A stretch of DNA of 64,000 bases from contig CANFOL010000002.1 of NCBI GenBank assembly GCA_947448695.1, forward strand, positions 62,001 to 126,000, read 5' to 3'. Position numbers and translations under genes: made by a program. Shown here one piece after another: positions 27,890 to 37,079 of this stretch (its first letter is position 1; every line of letters starts with the position of its first letter). Under the pieces are notes generated by a model. The model was not told the origin of the DNA and did no database searches. It saw only the letters and a program-made list of their open reading frames with translations. This DNA comes from Burkholderiaceae bacterium (GTDB lineage Bacteria > Pseudomonadota > Gammaproteobacteria > Burkholderiales > Burkholderiaceae).

Positions 27890-28174
27890 ATGGCGACGCT
27901 CAATGTCAACGGACAATTTGTAGAAATTCATTCTAACCCTAGTACACCATTGATTTGGGTTCTACGGGAGCAACTTGGCCTGGTTGCGACTAAATATGGT
28001 TGCGACCATTTTAAGTGTGGTGCCTGCTCAGTTCAAATTAATGGTAAAACTGTAAGCTCTTGCACTATTCCTTTGAGCGCCATGAATTCCTCAGATGAAA
28101 TTTTGACAGTTGAAGCTTTTTCTAACTATCCATCTCTAAAATCACCGGAAAAAAATCTCTCCCTAAGCCTATAA
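27890..28174 (+). pseudogene. Truncated 2Fe-2S small subunit of an IorA-type molybdenum hydroxylase
   Basis: The 94 codons match only the N-terminal plant-ferredoxin domain of IorA-type subunits: LREQLGLVATKYGCDHFKCGACSVQINGKTVSSC keeps all four cluster cysteines. After TVEAFSNYP the similarity ends. The second domain (QCGYCQSG ... CRCG), present in both full copies in this window, is missing, and I see no remnant of it in the next 150 bp. No large subunit follows. It is most likely a gene remnant, although a stand-alone ferredoxin cannot be ruled out because the start and ribosome binding site look intact. Confidence 0.75.
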
Positions 28175-28321
28175 CAAGACTGCGCTTTTCATTCTTGGTA
28201 GCTCTTAGCGAAATCTCCTCCTATTAGGTATTTTTCGCCTATGAGCTTTTGGTTAGATAACTAAATAATGGATAGATTTAAAGATACAAAGATGAAAAAG
28301 CTGAATGGCTTAAGACATCAT

Positions 28322-29134
28322 TTATTTCTTTGCATTTGGGAAAAAGAGTTGTTTGCCATCAATCTTGTACAAAGAAATGACCTCTTGCCCATCTTTAGAA
28401 ATTATCCAATCAATAAAGTCCTGTCCTTCTTTAACCTTTACATGAGGAAACTTTGAGGGATTAACTAACATCACACCATATTGATTAAAGAGCTGAGGAT
28501 CGCCCTCTACCAAGATATCTAAGTCGCCACGATTTTTAAACGACAACCACGTACCTCGGTCAGCCAAGATATAAGCATTCATTGCCGATGCTGAATTTAA
28601 AGCTGGTCCCATACCACTTCCAGTATCCTTGTACCAACTCATATCTTTATTAGGCTCAATTCCTGCAGCTTTCCAATAACGAAGTTCTGCCGCATGAGTG
28701 CCACTCTTATCACCCCTAGAAACAAAAGTGGCTTTTGAATTAGCAATTTTTTGTAATGACACCTTAATATCCTTACCTCCACCAACCTTAGCTGGATCGG
28801 ACTTTGGCCCAATCAAGACAAAGTCGTTATACATGACATCATATCTCCTCGTCGCATTTCCTTCTTCCAGAAATTTCATCTCGGCAGTCCTATCATGCAC
28901 AAAAACGACATCAGCATCACCACGACGACCAATATCTAAAGCCTGTCCAGTCCCCACAGCAATGACTTTGACGTCAACCCCAGATTTACTTTTATAAATT
29001 GGCAATAGAAAGCTAAAGAGTCCTGATTGCTCCGTGGATGTTGTTGAAGAGAGAATAATGGATTTCTGTGCAAATGATGGTGAAACAATGGCAACAGTGA
29101 TTACTATTAATCCAATTGAAAATAGACGACGCAT
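28322..29134 (-). CDS. TupA-like tungstate/molybdate-binding periplasmic protein
   Basis: A 270-residue binding protein with a Sec signal peptide (about 1-22, ending SFAQ). The mature start KSIILSSTTSTEQSGLFSFLLPIYKSKSGVDVKVIAVGTGQALDIGRRGDADVVFVHD is typical of TupA, whose TTTS-type motif binds the oxyanion. SRGDKSGTHAAELRYWKAAG is also characteristic. No tupB or tupC permease/ATPase genes are adjacent. Close to molybdenum hydroxylase genes, a role in supplying oxyanion is a natural guess; its permease must be elsewhere. TupA versus a related anion binder is not settled. Confidence 0.82.
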   Translation of the reverse strand: MRRLFSIGLIVITVAIVSPSFAQKSIILSSTTSTEQSGLFSFLLPIYKSKSGVDVKVIAVGTGQALDIGRRGDADVVFVHDRTAEMKFLEEGNATRRYDVMYNDFVLIGPKSDPAKVGGGKDIKVSLQKIANSKATFVSRGDKSGTHAAELRYWKAAGIEPNKDMSWYKDTGSGMGPALNSASAMNAYILADRGTWLSFKNRGDLDILVEGDPQLFNQYGVMLVNPSKFPHVKVKEGQDFIDWIISKDGQEVISLYKIDGKQLFFPNAKK

Positions 29135-29309
29135 CTGATAGTTCCTTGTTCTAATAAATGAATTAAGAAATCTTTTAATCCAACCTGAAATGTGACGATG
29201 AAGTCTTACTGCTTTATAAGCTTTAATTGTATCTGAGTAACGACGAATTCTTCTAATGAATTTTATGGCGATACTCTGGCAATGCTCTAACTAGAAACCT
29301 GAGCTCCTA

Positions 29310-29711
29310 TCAAGGTGTCGGCCGTTCTTGATATTGAATCGCCTCATCTTGTATTTCATGCCACTCGGCCTTACTTCCTACAAAAATATGCGAACTTACT
29401 CTTTCAGTAATTTCTGTATCTAGCGTGCCTAACCTTACTCGCATTGTCAGTGGGGTTGCAGTTCTTTCACTATAAAGTTGCGATCCGCAATGTGCGCAAA
29501 AAAAACGATCAACAGCTCCAGGGTTCTCATATTTTTTAATCAGTTCTTGACCCTGTGTTGCTTCAAAATTGGCTCGATGAATTTCAGTCGAAGTAACAAA
29601 TGCTGAACCACTCGATTTTCTACACCGTTTGCAATGACAATAAATAATCGGTCCTAATGCCCCATGAATTTGATACTGAACACCACCACACAGACAACTT
29701 CCTTTGATCAT
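29310..29711 (-). CDS. GFA/CENP-V family zinc protein
   Basis: A 133-residue GFA-domain protein with the zinc-binding cysteines in MIKGSCLCGGVQYQI, IIYCHCKRCRKSSGSAF and FFCAHCGSQLY. The family includes glutathione-dependent formaldehyde-activating enzymes, though many members have no proven activity. ATG at 29711 is chosen because AGGAGGAAAG lies directly before it; a longer form starting upstream would read into the amidase gene. It follows the amidase stop by 8 bp and is the last gene of the run that begins with iorA. Confidence 0.85.
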   Translation of the reverse strand: MIKGSCLCGGVQYQIHGALGPIIYCHCKRCRKSSGSAFVTSTEIHRANFEATQGQELIKKYENPGAVDRFFCAHCGSQLYSERTATPLTMRVRLGTLDTEITERVSSHIFVGSKAEWHEIQDEAIQYQERPTP

Positions 29712-29719
29712 CTTTCCTC

Positions 29720-31105
29720 CTAGATAGCTGCGCAAGACGGTATCTTTTGATGCCATTGTGTTTGTGTTTGATAAGCATAACCAATTCGCAAAATAAGCTC
29801 TTCACTATAATCTCTTCCAACCAATTGAAAGCCCACCGGCATTTCTTGATTCGAGAATCCACTAGGCAGACTTATCGCTGGAAGCCCTAAATAATTCATT
29901 GCCTTAGTGACGTGAGTTAAACGCCCAACCCCTTTCAAAACGTCCTCTAAACTACCGCGAGTGCTCTGCTCAATAGTGGGTGTGTGAACTTGAATCGTTG
30001 GTATAAACATGACGTCACATTGAGAAAATACTTGATCCTCAAATTGTTGACGATAAACTTTACGCATATTAATCGCCTGACGGTAATCTTCATTGGAATA
30101 TTGATATCCAAGTTCAATTCGCGCTCTGACTTGACCAGCATAATCATCCGCAAAGTGCCTCAGCCATTCATGATGAACTTCCAAAGATTCTACCGCCATC
30201 ACAACAGCCATCATTTGATTGATAGGGTCCATTGGAGGATTATCAATTTCGACAATCTGCATACCTAATTCTTGAAATACACGGATATTTTCAAAAAGCA
30301 CTTGCTGAATATTTTCATCAACGCCTTCCCAAAAATACTGCTTAGGTATACCAACTCTCACACCTTTTACAGGTAATTCTATTGACGTCTCATAATGAGT
30401 TTGTTGATTGGTTAATACGGTCAACATCTTGGCACAATCCCTTGCACTTTGTGCAATTGGGCCTATACAGTCTAACGTATGCGCTAATGGGAAAGCCCCT
30501 TCAGTCATAACTAGCCCACTTGTGGGTTTTAATCCAGTCACGCCACACATGGTCGCTGGATGCCGAATTGACCCACCGGTATCACTACCAATGGCTCCAA
30601 AAACCAATCTTGCACTCACTGCAATTGCTGAACCACTAGACGACCCTCCGCATACATATAAAGGATTCCAAGGGTTCTTAGCATGTCCATAATGCTGATT
30701 AAAGCCTGTAGGGCCTAAAGCAAACTCCGTCATATGCAAAGACCCACAATAGACCTGTCCCGCAGCTTCAAAATAATCCATCACCACCGAATTTTGGTCT
30801 GGAATATTTTTTTTCAAAATTTTAGAGCCTACATGCGCGTTTCTACCCGCCATAAAAATGAGGTCTTTATGGGCAAATGGGACTCCATGCAACATGCCTA
30901 AAGGCCGATGATGTGCCTGAAGATCATCCAATACATTCGCACGTTTGATCGCACTTTCCTCATCTAAGCGAAATATAGCATTGAGTGGCCCACCAATTTT
31001 TTTTAAGCGATCAATGGACCATGTTGTGAGCTCTACAGAACTAATTTTTTTCTGTCGAATCGCTTCAACTGCCGTACATAAATCCCAATGCAAAATATCA
31101 TTCAT
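29720..31105 (-). CDS. Amidase-signature family hydrolase
   Basis: A 461-residue Ser-cisSer-Lys amidase. The catalytic Lys is in GVPFAHKDLIF (near residue 74) and the amidase signature runs GGSSSGSAIAVSA ... GSDTGGSIRHPA, supplying the cis-Ser and nucleophile Ser. GatA-type and AtzE-type enzymes share these motifs; without gatB/gatC neighbours a catabolic amidase is more likely. ATG at 31105 follows the deacetylase stop directly; an upstream start would overlap that gene. The gene sits in a run with a deacetylase-fold hydrolase, an aldolase and IorAB, suggesting hydrolysis of an amide during breakdown of an N-containing compound (inference). Confidence 0.88.
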   Translation of the reverse strand: MNDILHWDLCTAVEAIRQKKISSVELTTWSIDRLKKIGGPLNAIFRLDEESAIKRANVLDDLQAHHRPLGMLHGVPFAHKDLIFMAGRNAHVGSKILKKNIPDQNSVVMDYFEAAGQVYCGSLHMTEFALGPTGFNQHYGHAKNPWNPLYVCGGSSSGSAIAVSARLVFGAIGSDTGGSIRHPATMCGVTGLKPTSGLVMTEGAFPLAHTLDCIGPIAQSARDCAKMLTVLTNQQTHYETSIELPVKGVRVGIPKQYFWEGVDENIQQVLFENIRVFQELGMQIVEIDNPPMDPINQMMAVVMAVESLEVHHEWLRHFADDYAGQVRARIELGYQYSNEDYRQAINMRKVYRQQFEDQVFSQCDVMFIPTIQVHTPTIEQSTRGSLEDVLKGVGRLTHVTKAMNYLGLPAISLPSGFSNQEMPVGFQLVGRDYSEELILRIGYAYQTQTQWHQKIPSCAAI

Positions 31106-31106
31106 T

Positions 31107-31988
31107 TTATTTCTCTGGATATGCCTGGTCATACCAGTTATAGATTTGCTCCCCAGTCATATGAACGACACCTTCATGTTGATTAATATAGTCATACACT
31201 TTCTTGAGATATGCGATTCTAAATGGCATACCACTAATATAGGGATGTATGGCAATCGATAAAATTTTAGGGCGCTCCTGCGCTTCTAAATAATATTGAT
31301 CAAACGTATCAATACATTTTTGTGTCCAATAATTAGCTTCATGATGTTGTACGATCATCATCGGTATGTCGTTATTTTCAACGGTATATGGCAACGTTAC
31401 TAACGAGCCATGCTCGGTTTTAATTCGGGTGGGTTCATCATCGTATGGAAAATCGCCAACATACTTGACACCTGCTTTAGCTAATAAATCTGGAGTTTCA
31501 AATGTCTGCGTAAGACCAGGCCCCAACCATCCAACTGGACGCTTACCCGTAAATGTTTCAATGGTATCCATTGATTTAGCTATCATCTCAGCTTGATTTT
31601 CAACTTTATGAATCGGCATTTGCTCATAAGAATGACCCATAAACTCCCAACCAGAATCTAGACACGCTTGTGCTACACGTGGGTAATCTTTACAAACTCT
31701 GGCATTTAATGCCAATGTTGGCGTTATGTTTAATGAGTCATACAAACTCTTAAAACGCCAAAAGCCGACACGCATGCCATATTCGTGCCAAGCCCAATTC
31801 GGTACGTCAGGTAATAAAGGAACTCCCGTAGGTGCTGGGATTACCTGACGAGCCATTGGTCTAGAAATATCCCAAACCTCTAAATTAACAATACTCCAAA
31901 CAATCACTTTCGCACCACCTGGAAATTTGAGCGGTGGTCGATCAACAATCGCAGAAAATGGCGTTCTTTCAGAAGGCATCATTGACAT
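31107..31988 (-). CDS. Polysaccharide-deacetylase-fold hydrolase, PuuE/allantoinase-like
   Basis: A 293-residue NodB-fold protein of the group that includes cofactor-independent allantoinase PuuE. The stretches VIVWSIVNLEVWDI, HEYGMRVGFWRFKSLYDS, SGWEFMGHSYEQMPIHK and VGWLGPGLTQTFETPDLLAKAGVKYVGDFPYDDEP are typical, and a late His lies in LSIAIHPYISGMPFR. These enzymes open cyclic amides or deacylate small N-compounds rather than sugars. The gene runs directly into the amidase, a pairing that fits sequential amide hydrolysis. Exact substrate unknown. Confidence 0.82.
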   Translation of the reverse strand: MSMMPSERTPFSAIVDRPPLKFPGGAKVIVWSIVNLEVWDISRPMARQVIPAPTGVPLLPDVPNWAWHEYGMRVGFWRFKSLYDSLNITPTLALNARVCKDYPRVAQACLDSGWEFMGHSYEQMPIHKVENQAEMIAKSMDTIETFTGKRPVGWLGPGLTQTFETPDLLAKAGVKYVGDFPYDDEPTRIKTEHGSLVTLPYTVENNDIPMMIVQHHEANYWTQKCIDTFDQYYLEAQERPKILSIAIHPYISGMPFRIAYLKKVYDYINQHEGVVHMTGEQIYNWYDQAYPEK

Positions 31989-32006
31989 ATGTTTTCTTTC
32001 TATAAA

Positions 32007-32681
32007 TTAAGATATGGAATGGAAGGATTTAAAACCCTGTTGAATGATTTGGGATAAGGTACAGTATAAATATCTAGCACCTTGCTGAGTAAATTTTTGC
32101 TGATTTTCCGGAAGGCCTGGTATTCCCCAAATACGCTGATGCGATTCAAGCTCTTGGATGACCTGATCAATGGCTTGCCATAAAGCAGCAGGTTTCAGAT
32201 CACCTTGAAATCCCATACTATGAGATAAATCATTAGGCCCAATTAAGAAACTATCTACTTCAGTTGAAGAAGCTAAAGATTGAATATGATGAACGGCATT
32301 CACAGACTCGATTTGGGCAATCGTCATGAATTTGTCTTTGATACCTTTACTAACATAATCCACCACATCAGCAATCATTTTTAATTCTTCGACAGTCTCT
32401 GTATGGGGCACAACAATCGCATCAATTCCGCGATCAAGATATCGGATCAGCGTTTCTGCTTGTTGGTTTTCACTTCGAAGCATCGTAAACATACCATGAC
32501 TTTTAGCAGCCAAGACCATGGGTCGGATGCTTTCAATATGAATCGCGGTTCTTTCGCAATCAATAAAAATGCAACGCACACCTGCGGCTGCCATCATATC
32601 AATCGCATCGATTGACGATCCTCCCACATTCACAGCCCATGTCAAGGGCTGTTGCATGAGAAATGCTTTAAAAGAATTCAT
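32007..32681 (-). CDS. HpcH/HpaI-type aldolase
   Basis: A 224-residue class II pyruvate aldolase-like protein. Conserved residues are visible: CERTAIHIESIRPMVLAAK, the metal-binding Glu in MTIAQIESVNAVHHI, the Asp in LIGPNDLSHSMGFQGD and WGIPGL. It is slightly shorter than HpaI (about 260), mostly at the C-terminus. Family members split 4-hydroxy-2-oxo acids into pyruvate and an aldehyde. Placed between iorB and the deacetylase-fold gene, it could carry out a late step of ring-compound breakdown (inference). Confidence 0.84.
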   Translation of the reverse strand: MNSFKAFLMQQPLTWAVNVGGSSIDAIDMMAAAGVRCIFIDCERTAIHIESIRPMVLAAKSHGMFTMLRSENQQAETLIRYLDRGIDAIVVPHTETVEELKMIADVVDYVSKGIKDKFMTIAQIESVNAVHHIQSLASSTEVDSFLIGPNDLSHSMGFQGDLKPAALWQAIDQVIQELESHQRIWGIPGLPENQQKFTQQGARYLYCTLSQIIQQGFKSFHSIS

Positions 32682-32729
32682 AGTACCTTAATTGTCAAAA
32701 CAAACTACTTCTAATACTTCATTCAATCA

Positions 32730-35015
32730 TTAAACGATGAGTGATTTTACGCGTTGTGGTGTTAAAGGATATTGGCGAATTCTGACTTGCGTAGCATCAA
32801 ATACAGCATTTGCGATTGCTGCAGGTAATGAAACCAAACCAGGTTCAGCAACTCCGCCAGATGCTTTATCAGGGCGATTTAAAATCACAATATCAACTTT
32901 TCCAGGTACATCTTTCATAGATGCAATACGATACGTATTCCAATCTACACTTGTAACTCGATTTTCGTCAAACTTTACCTCTTCATAAAGAGCGCGACTA
33001 ATACCCTGCATGACTTGTCCCTCAAGTGCTGCCTTCACGCCCGATGGATTAATCACGAGACCACAGTCCATTCCGACAACAATTCTCTTTACCCAAATAC
33101 GGCCAGTTTTTTTGTTCACTTCGACTTCACAAGCAACAGCAGCATATGACTGGTAACCGTTATACAACGCAACACCTCTGCCTGTATAAACATCTCCAAC
33201 TTTGGTAGATTTATAATTAGTATCCCAGCCAAATTTTTTCACTACGGCCTCTAAAATCTCTTTTTCACGAGGCTCTTGAATATGCTTTAACCTAAATGCG
33301 ACTGGATCTATTTTGCTAGCAAGTGCCACTTCATCAATGAAACACTCCTGCGCAAAACGAGTCTGCATTTCTTGCGGAGCTCTAAAGTGCGCAGTTCGAA
33401 GTGGCGAAGCTTGTTCCACATATGGAGCTACAGTCTCCCACCAGTGCACATGATTAGCAAAACGATAACTTTCTTCAGGAATATTGTAGTTATATGCAGT
33501 CCATTTTTTATGTCCTGTTTGCATGCCAACTAAGGTGTGTTCAGGACTCTCTGCATTAAATTTGATATCCCAACCATTAAATCCCTTCGCTTTAAATAAC
33601 CAAGCCGTAACATTATTTTGTTCATCCAAACCTGCTTTTAAGGTCATCACCGCTGCAGGGCCTTTCGGGCTCCAAGCAGTGCCTTCTTCTCTAGACCACT
33701 GAACACGCACAGGTTGACCATATTCTTTGGACAATAAAGCTGCTTCATAAGGAGCCTCATCGGCATCAGAACGTCCATACGATCCCGCTCCATGCATCCA
33801 TTTTGCCTCTACTTTATCCGGGCTAATACTTAAAAATTTAGCAATGCCTTCTCTTTGAAAATGTGGCTTTTGAGTATCGGTCCAAATTTGTACGCTATCA
33901 CTCTTAACGTCTACAACTCCACAAGATGGGGCAATACGAGCATGCGCCTGAAAAGGTGCAAAGTAATCAGCTTCTAATACCTTGGCCGAAGTTTTAAGGG
34001 CGTCATATGTCGGTTGGGCGTTATATTCTTTTTTACCAAAAAACATGGGTACTGCATTACTTGCGGTGGGGGTGGCGTTTTTGATGTAATTAAACATCTC
34101 TTTATCACCACCTTTGAGAGGTTTCGTTTCTTTTGACCAAGTAACTTTTAACGCTCTAGCAGCTCTTACGGCATCCCATTCAGTATTCGCAACAACTGCG
34201 ACGAAGTTGTCTTTTTGAAAGACTCGAACGTTCGGCACAAATGCTACTGAATTTTTGTCCACTGATATAACAGAGGCGCCTGCTTGTGCAGGCCGAATTG
34301 CTCTACCATGCAAAACATGATCTGGACGTATATGCGCTGTAAAGTGTTCTTTACCTATAACGTGATCCTTGATATCTCTTCGGGGAGCATCTTTACCAAC
34401 GATTTTGTAGTCTGCAACATTTTTCGGTTTTGCAAGACCTGTAACATTTAAATCATTACCAAATTTTTTATTCCACTCTAGATTCGTCGAGAATTCTTTA
34501 TTAGAAATGAGCTGAGTATAAGTGACCGACTTACTCGGATTATTTTTGACAAAAACCTTACCATTTACAACATCTAATTGATCTGGTGAAGTTTGTAACT
34601 CCTGGGCAGCCATTCCTACCAATACGCGTCTTGCTTCAGCTGCAGCATTTCTAATTGGAATAGCCCCTTGACGAACTCCTGAACTAGCACTTCCACCACC
34701 TTGATTAGCTGAATGTTTAGTATCGCCAAAAAGAACCACCACTTGACTCAAAGGAACATCTAATTCTTCAGCAGCAATTTGAGAATAAGCTACATCCAAA
34801 CCCTGACCACAATCCATCTTCCCAGAATTAATAGTGACTAATCCATCTTTGCCAATCTTGATCCAAGTATCTAATAGCGATGGATTAGGTCCTAATATTT
34901 TGGGTGCTGCATTTTGAGCTAAAGCATCTAAGCTAGGTAAAACGCCTGAAACTCCCACAACCAAAGCACCAGAACTTTGGAGAAACTCACGTCGTGTAAT
35001 TTGTATTGATTTCAT
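32730..35015 (-). CDS. iorB: Molybdopterin-binding large subunit of an IorAB-type hydroxylase
   Basis: Large subunit (761 residues) of a molybdenum hydroxylase like isoquinoline 1-oxidoreductase. A Tat signal ITRREFLQSSG at residues 6-16 and ALAQN mark export of the folded complex. The substrate/cofactor-binding segments include SGKMDCGQGLDVAYSQIAAEELDV, RAPQEMQTRFAQECFIDEVA and GMDCGLVINPSGVKAALEGQVMQGISRALYEEV. Enzymes of this type hydroxylate N-heterocycles or oxidise aldehydes and pass electrons to cytochromes. It starts 10 bp after iorA. The actual substrate cannot be read from sequence. Confidence 0.9.
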   Translation of the reverse strand: MKSIQITRREFLQSSGALVVGVSGVLPSLDALAQNAAPKILGPNPSLLDTWIKIGKDGLVTINSGKMDCGQGLDVAYSQIAAEELDVPLSQVVVLFGDTKHSANQGGGSASSGVRQGAIPIRNAAAEARRVLVGMAAQELQTSPDQLDVVNGKVFVKNNPSKSVTYTQLISNKEFSTNLEWNKKFGNDLNVTGLAKPKNVADYKIVGKDAPRRDIKDHVIGKEHFTAHIRPDHVLHGRAIRPAQAGASVISVDKNSVAFVPNVRVFQKDNFVAVVANTEWDAVRAARALKVTWSKETKPLKGGDKEMFNYIKNATPTASNAVPMFFGKKEYNAQPTYDALKTSAKVLEADYFAPFQAHARIAPSCGVVDVKSDSVQIWTDTQKPHFQREGIAKFLSISPDKVEAKWMHGAGSYGRSDADEAPYEAALLSKEYGQPVRVQWSREEGTAWSPKGPAAVMTLKAGLDEQNNVTAWLFKAKGFNGWDIKFNAESPEHTLVGMQTGHKKWTAYNYNIPEESYRFANHVHWWETVAPYVEQASPLRTAHFRAPQEMQTRFAQECFIDEVALASKIDPVAFRLKHIQEPREKEILEAVVKKFGWDTNYKSTKVGDVYTGRGVALYNGYQSYAAVACEVEVNKKTGRIWVKRIVVGMDCGLVINPSGVKAALEGQVMQGISRALYEEVKFDENRVTSVDWNTYRIASMKDVPGKVDIVILNRPDKASGGVAEPGLVSLPAAIANAVFDATQVRIRQYPLTPQRVKSLIV

Positions 35016-35025
35016 ATTGACCCCC

Positions 35026-35499
35026 TTAAGCTTTCATCGTTTCACGAGCTTTTTTAACTGCTCTTAAAATAGCTAAATGCGAACCACAACGACATTGCAA
35101 ATTATCCAAACCTTGAATAATTTGCTCATCAGTAGCGCGAGGATTTTTTTCTAATAAAGCAATGGACTGCATGATCCAACCATTCGTGCAATATCCACAT
35201 TGAGCTGCCTGCTCTTCAATAAAAGCGGTTTGCATAGGATGTAATTGATCACCCTTTGCAAGACCATCTAGGGTTCGAATTTTTGAGCTTGCATTTGCAA
35301 CAGCACGTGTTGGAGTCACGCAAGATCGAACTGGTTGGTTATTGACTAAAACCGTACAGGTTCCACACTGCGCTAATCCACATCCAAATCTTGGACCTTT
35401 AAACTTCAATTGATCCGTTAATGTATACAAAAGGGGTTGATCTAATGGCACATCCACTTCACGGCTAACCCCATCGATTTGCAAAGTCATTTTTGACAT
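35026..35499 (-). CDS. iorA: 2Fe-2S small subunit of an IorAB-type hydroxylase
   Basis: A 157-residue subunit carrying two [2Fe-2S] clusters. The ferredoxin-like cluster is bound by FGCGLAQCGTCTVLV...RSC (residues about 38-60), the second by AAQCGYCTNGWIM and LQCRCGSH (about 98-140). It is first in a minus-strand run iorA-iorB-aldolase-hydrolase-amidase-GFA, which has a good ribosome binding site (AGGAGG) before this ATG. All eight cluster cysteines are present, unlike the broken copy at 27890. Confidence 0.92.
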   Translation of the reverse strand: MSKMTLQIDGVSREVDVPLDQPLLYTLTDQLKFKGPRFGCGLAQCGTCTVLVNNQPVRSCVTPTRAVANASSKIRTLDGLAKGDQLHPMQTAFIEEQAAQCGYCTNGWIMQSIALLEKNPRATDEQIIQGLDNLQCRCGSHLAILRAVKKARETMKA

Positions 35500-35577
35500 A
35501 TTGCCTCCTATATTTAATTATTTTTATATTTATATCACATTAACACTTTTCGAATAAGACCGCGAAAGTAGTCATTT

Positions 35578-35597
35578 AAATACTCTTGTGAGTATTT
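35578..35597 (-). terminator. Hairpin just past the dnaB stop
   Basis: AAATACTC and GAGTATTT form a perfect 8-bp stem around a 4-nt loop, directly after the dnaB stop codon. On the minus strand only three T follow, so it is a weak intrinsic terminator for the ribosomal operon; the T-run is longer on the plus strand. It also separates this operon from iorA. Confidence 0.55.
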
Positions 35598-35599
35598 TT

Positions 35600-37048
35600 T
35601 TAAAAAGGCACGTTCGAATTATTTGTAGCAGGACCTTTTTGGAATGGGGGTGTATATCCCAGGGCTAAATTATCAAATTTGGTAAATTCTCCCTGCCAAG
35701 AGAGTTTGACGGGACCAATCGGTCCATTACGTTGCTTACCAATAATGACTTCGGCAATACCGACTGCATCCGTTTCAGGATGATAAACCTCGTCCCGATA
35801 AATAAATAAGATAACGTCAGCATCTTGCTCAATGGCACCTGACTCTCTTAAATCAGACATCATCGGACGTTTATTTTCACGATTTTCTAAACTACGATTG
35901 AGCTGTGAAAGAGCAATCACAGGACATTGCATTTCTTTTGCTAAGGACTTTAATGAACGAGATATTTCTGAAATCTCCGTGGCGCGATTTTCATTTGACC
36001 CACTGCTCTTACCAGACATCAACTGTAAATAATCAATCACAATCAATCCAACATTGCCATACTTTCTAGCCATCCTTCTAGCACGCGCCCTTAACTCTAA
36101 AGAATTTAAAGAACCCGTTTCATCGATTAACATAGGCGCCTTCGTGAGCAAACCAATCGACTGTGTAACTCGCGGCCATTCCTCGTCATTTAAACGCCCA
36201 GTCCGTAATCGACCTTGATTAACACGTCCTACTGACCCCAACATCCTAGCTGCCAACTGTGAAGCCGACATCTCCATAGAAAAAATTAAAACAGGTAAAC
36301 CTTCTTTAATCGCTACATGCTCCGCAATGTTCATTGCAAACGAGGTTTTACCCATACTAGGACGACCAGCAACAATGACAAGATCACCCTTTTGAAGCCC
36401 GCTAGTCATTCGATCAAGATCTATAAATCCTGTAGCAACACCTGTGACGTCATTTGATCCACCACGCGCATACAGCTCCTGAATACGCTGGATAGTCTCG
36501 GACATTAACACATCAATTTCATGGAACTCATTTTGACGCCCGCCCTCTTGACCAATTGCAAGAATTCGAGCTTCGGCTTCGTCTAAAAGAGTTCTCACTC
36601 CTTTTTCTGGAGAAAATGCGGCATTAGCAATACTGTCAGCCGTCTGAATCAAACGTCGTAGAATGCTTCGATCACTAATGATTTGTGCATAACCCCGAAT
36701 ATTCGCAGAGCTTGGTGTATTAGATGCTAACTGATTGAGATAGGTAATTCCAAAGTTCTCTGCAATCCCGTAAGTCTTTAACTCTTCATGAACGGTGAGA
36801 ACATCAGCAGGCTTATTATCATTGACTAATTTGGAAATTGCTTGATAAATAATGGCATGCTCTGATCGATAAAAATCGATATCACGCAATAATGCAGCAA
36901 CCACATCTAGGGAATTATTATCAAGAAGTAATGCTCCTAAAACAGATTGTTCTGCTTCAATCGAATGAGGCGGAACCTTTAATCCTTGCACAGCCCGATC
37001 CTCCTCACCAGTAGGTGTTAATAATCGGATCGGGCCTGTGTCAGGCAT
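35600..37048 (-). CDS. dnaB: Replicative DNA helicase DnaB
   Basis: Hexameric 5'-3' helicase at the replication fork. The N-terminal domain starts VPPHSIEAEQSVLGALLLDNN, and the RecA-like domain has Walker A AGRPSMGKTSFAMNIAE (near residue 225) and Walker B GLIVIDYLQLMSG. SQLNRSLENR and SDLRESGAIEQDADVILFIYR complete the family pattern. At 482 residues there is no intein. It is the last gene of the rpsF-priB-rpsR-rplI-dnaB run. Confidence 0.97.
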   Translation of the reverse strand: MPDTGPIRLLTPTGEEDRAVQGLKVPPHSIEAEQSVLGALLLDNNSLDVVAALLRDIDFYRSEHAIIYQAISKLVNDNKPADVLTVHEELKTYGIAENFGITYLNQLASNTPSSANIRGYAQIISDRSILRRLIQTADSIANAAFSPEKGVRTLLDEAEARILAIGQEGGRQNEFHEIDVLMSETIQRIQELYARGGSNDVTGVATGFIDLDRMTSGLQKGDLVIVAGRPSMGKTSFAMNIAEHVAIKEGLPVLIFSMEMSASQLAARMLGSVGRVNQGRLRTGRLNDEEWPRVTQSIGLLTKAPMLIDETGSLNSLELRARARRMARKYGNVGLIVIDYLQLMSGKSSGSNENRATEISEISRSLKSLAKEMQCPVIALSQLNRSLENRENKRPMMSDLRESGAIEQDADVILFIYRDEVYHPETDAVGIAEVIIGKQRNGPIGPVKLSWQGEFTKFDNLALGYTPPFQKGPATNNSNVPF

Positions 37049-37079
37049 CTGTCTTCCCTAAATGATTGTATGTGGTTAA

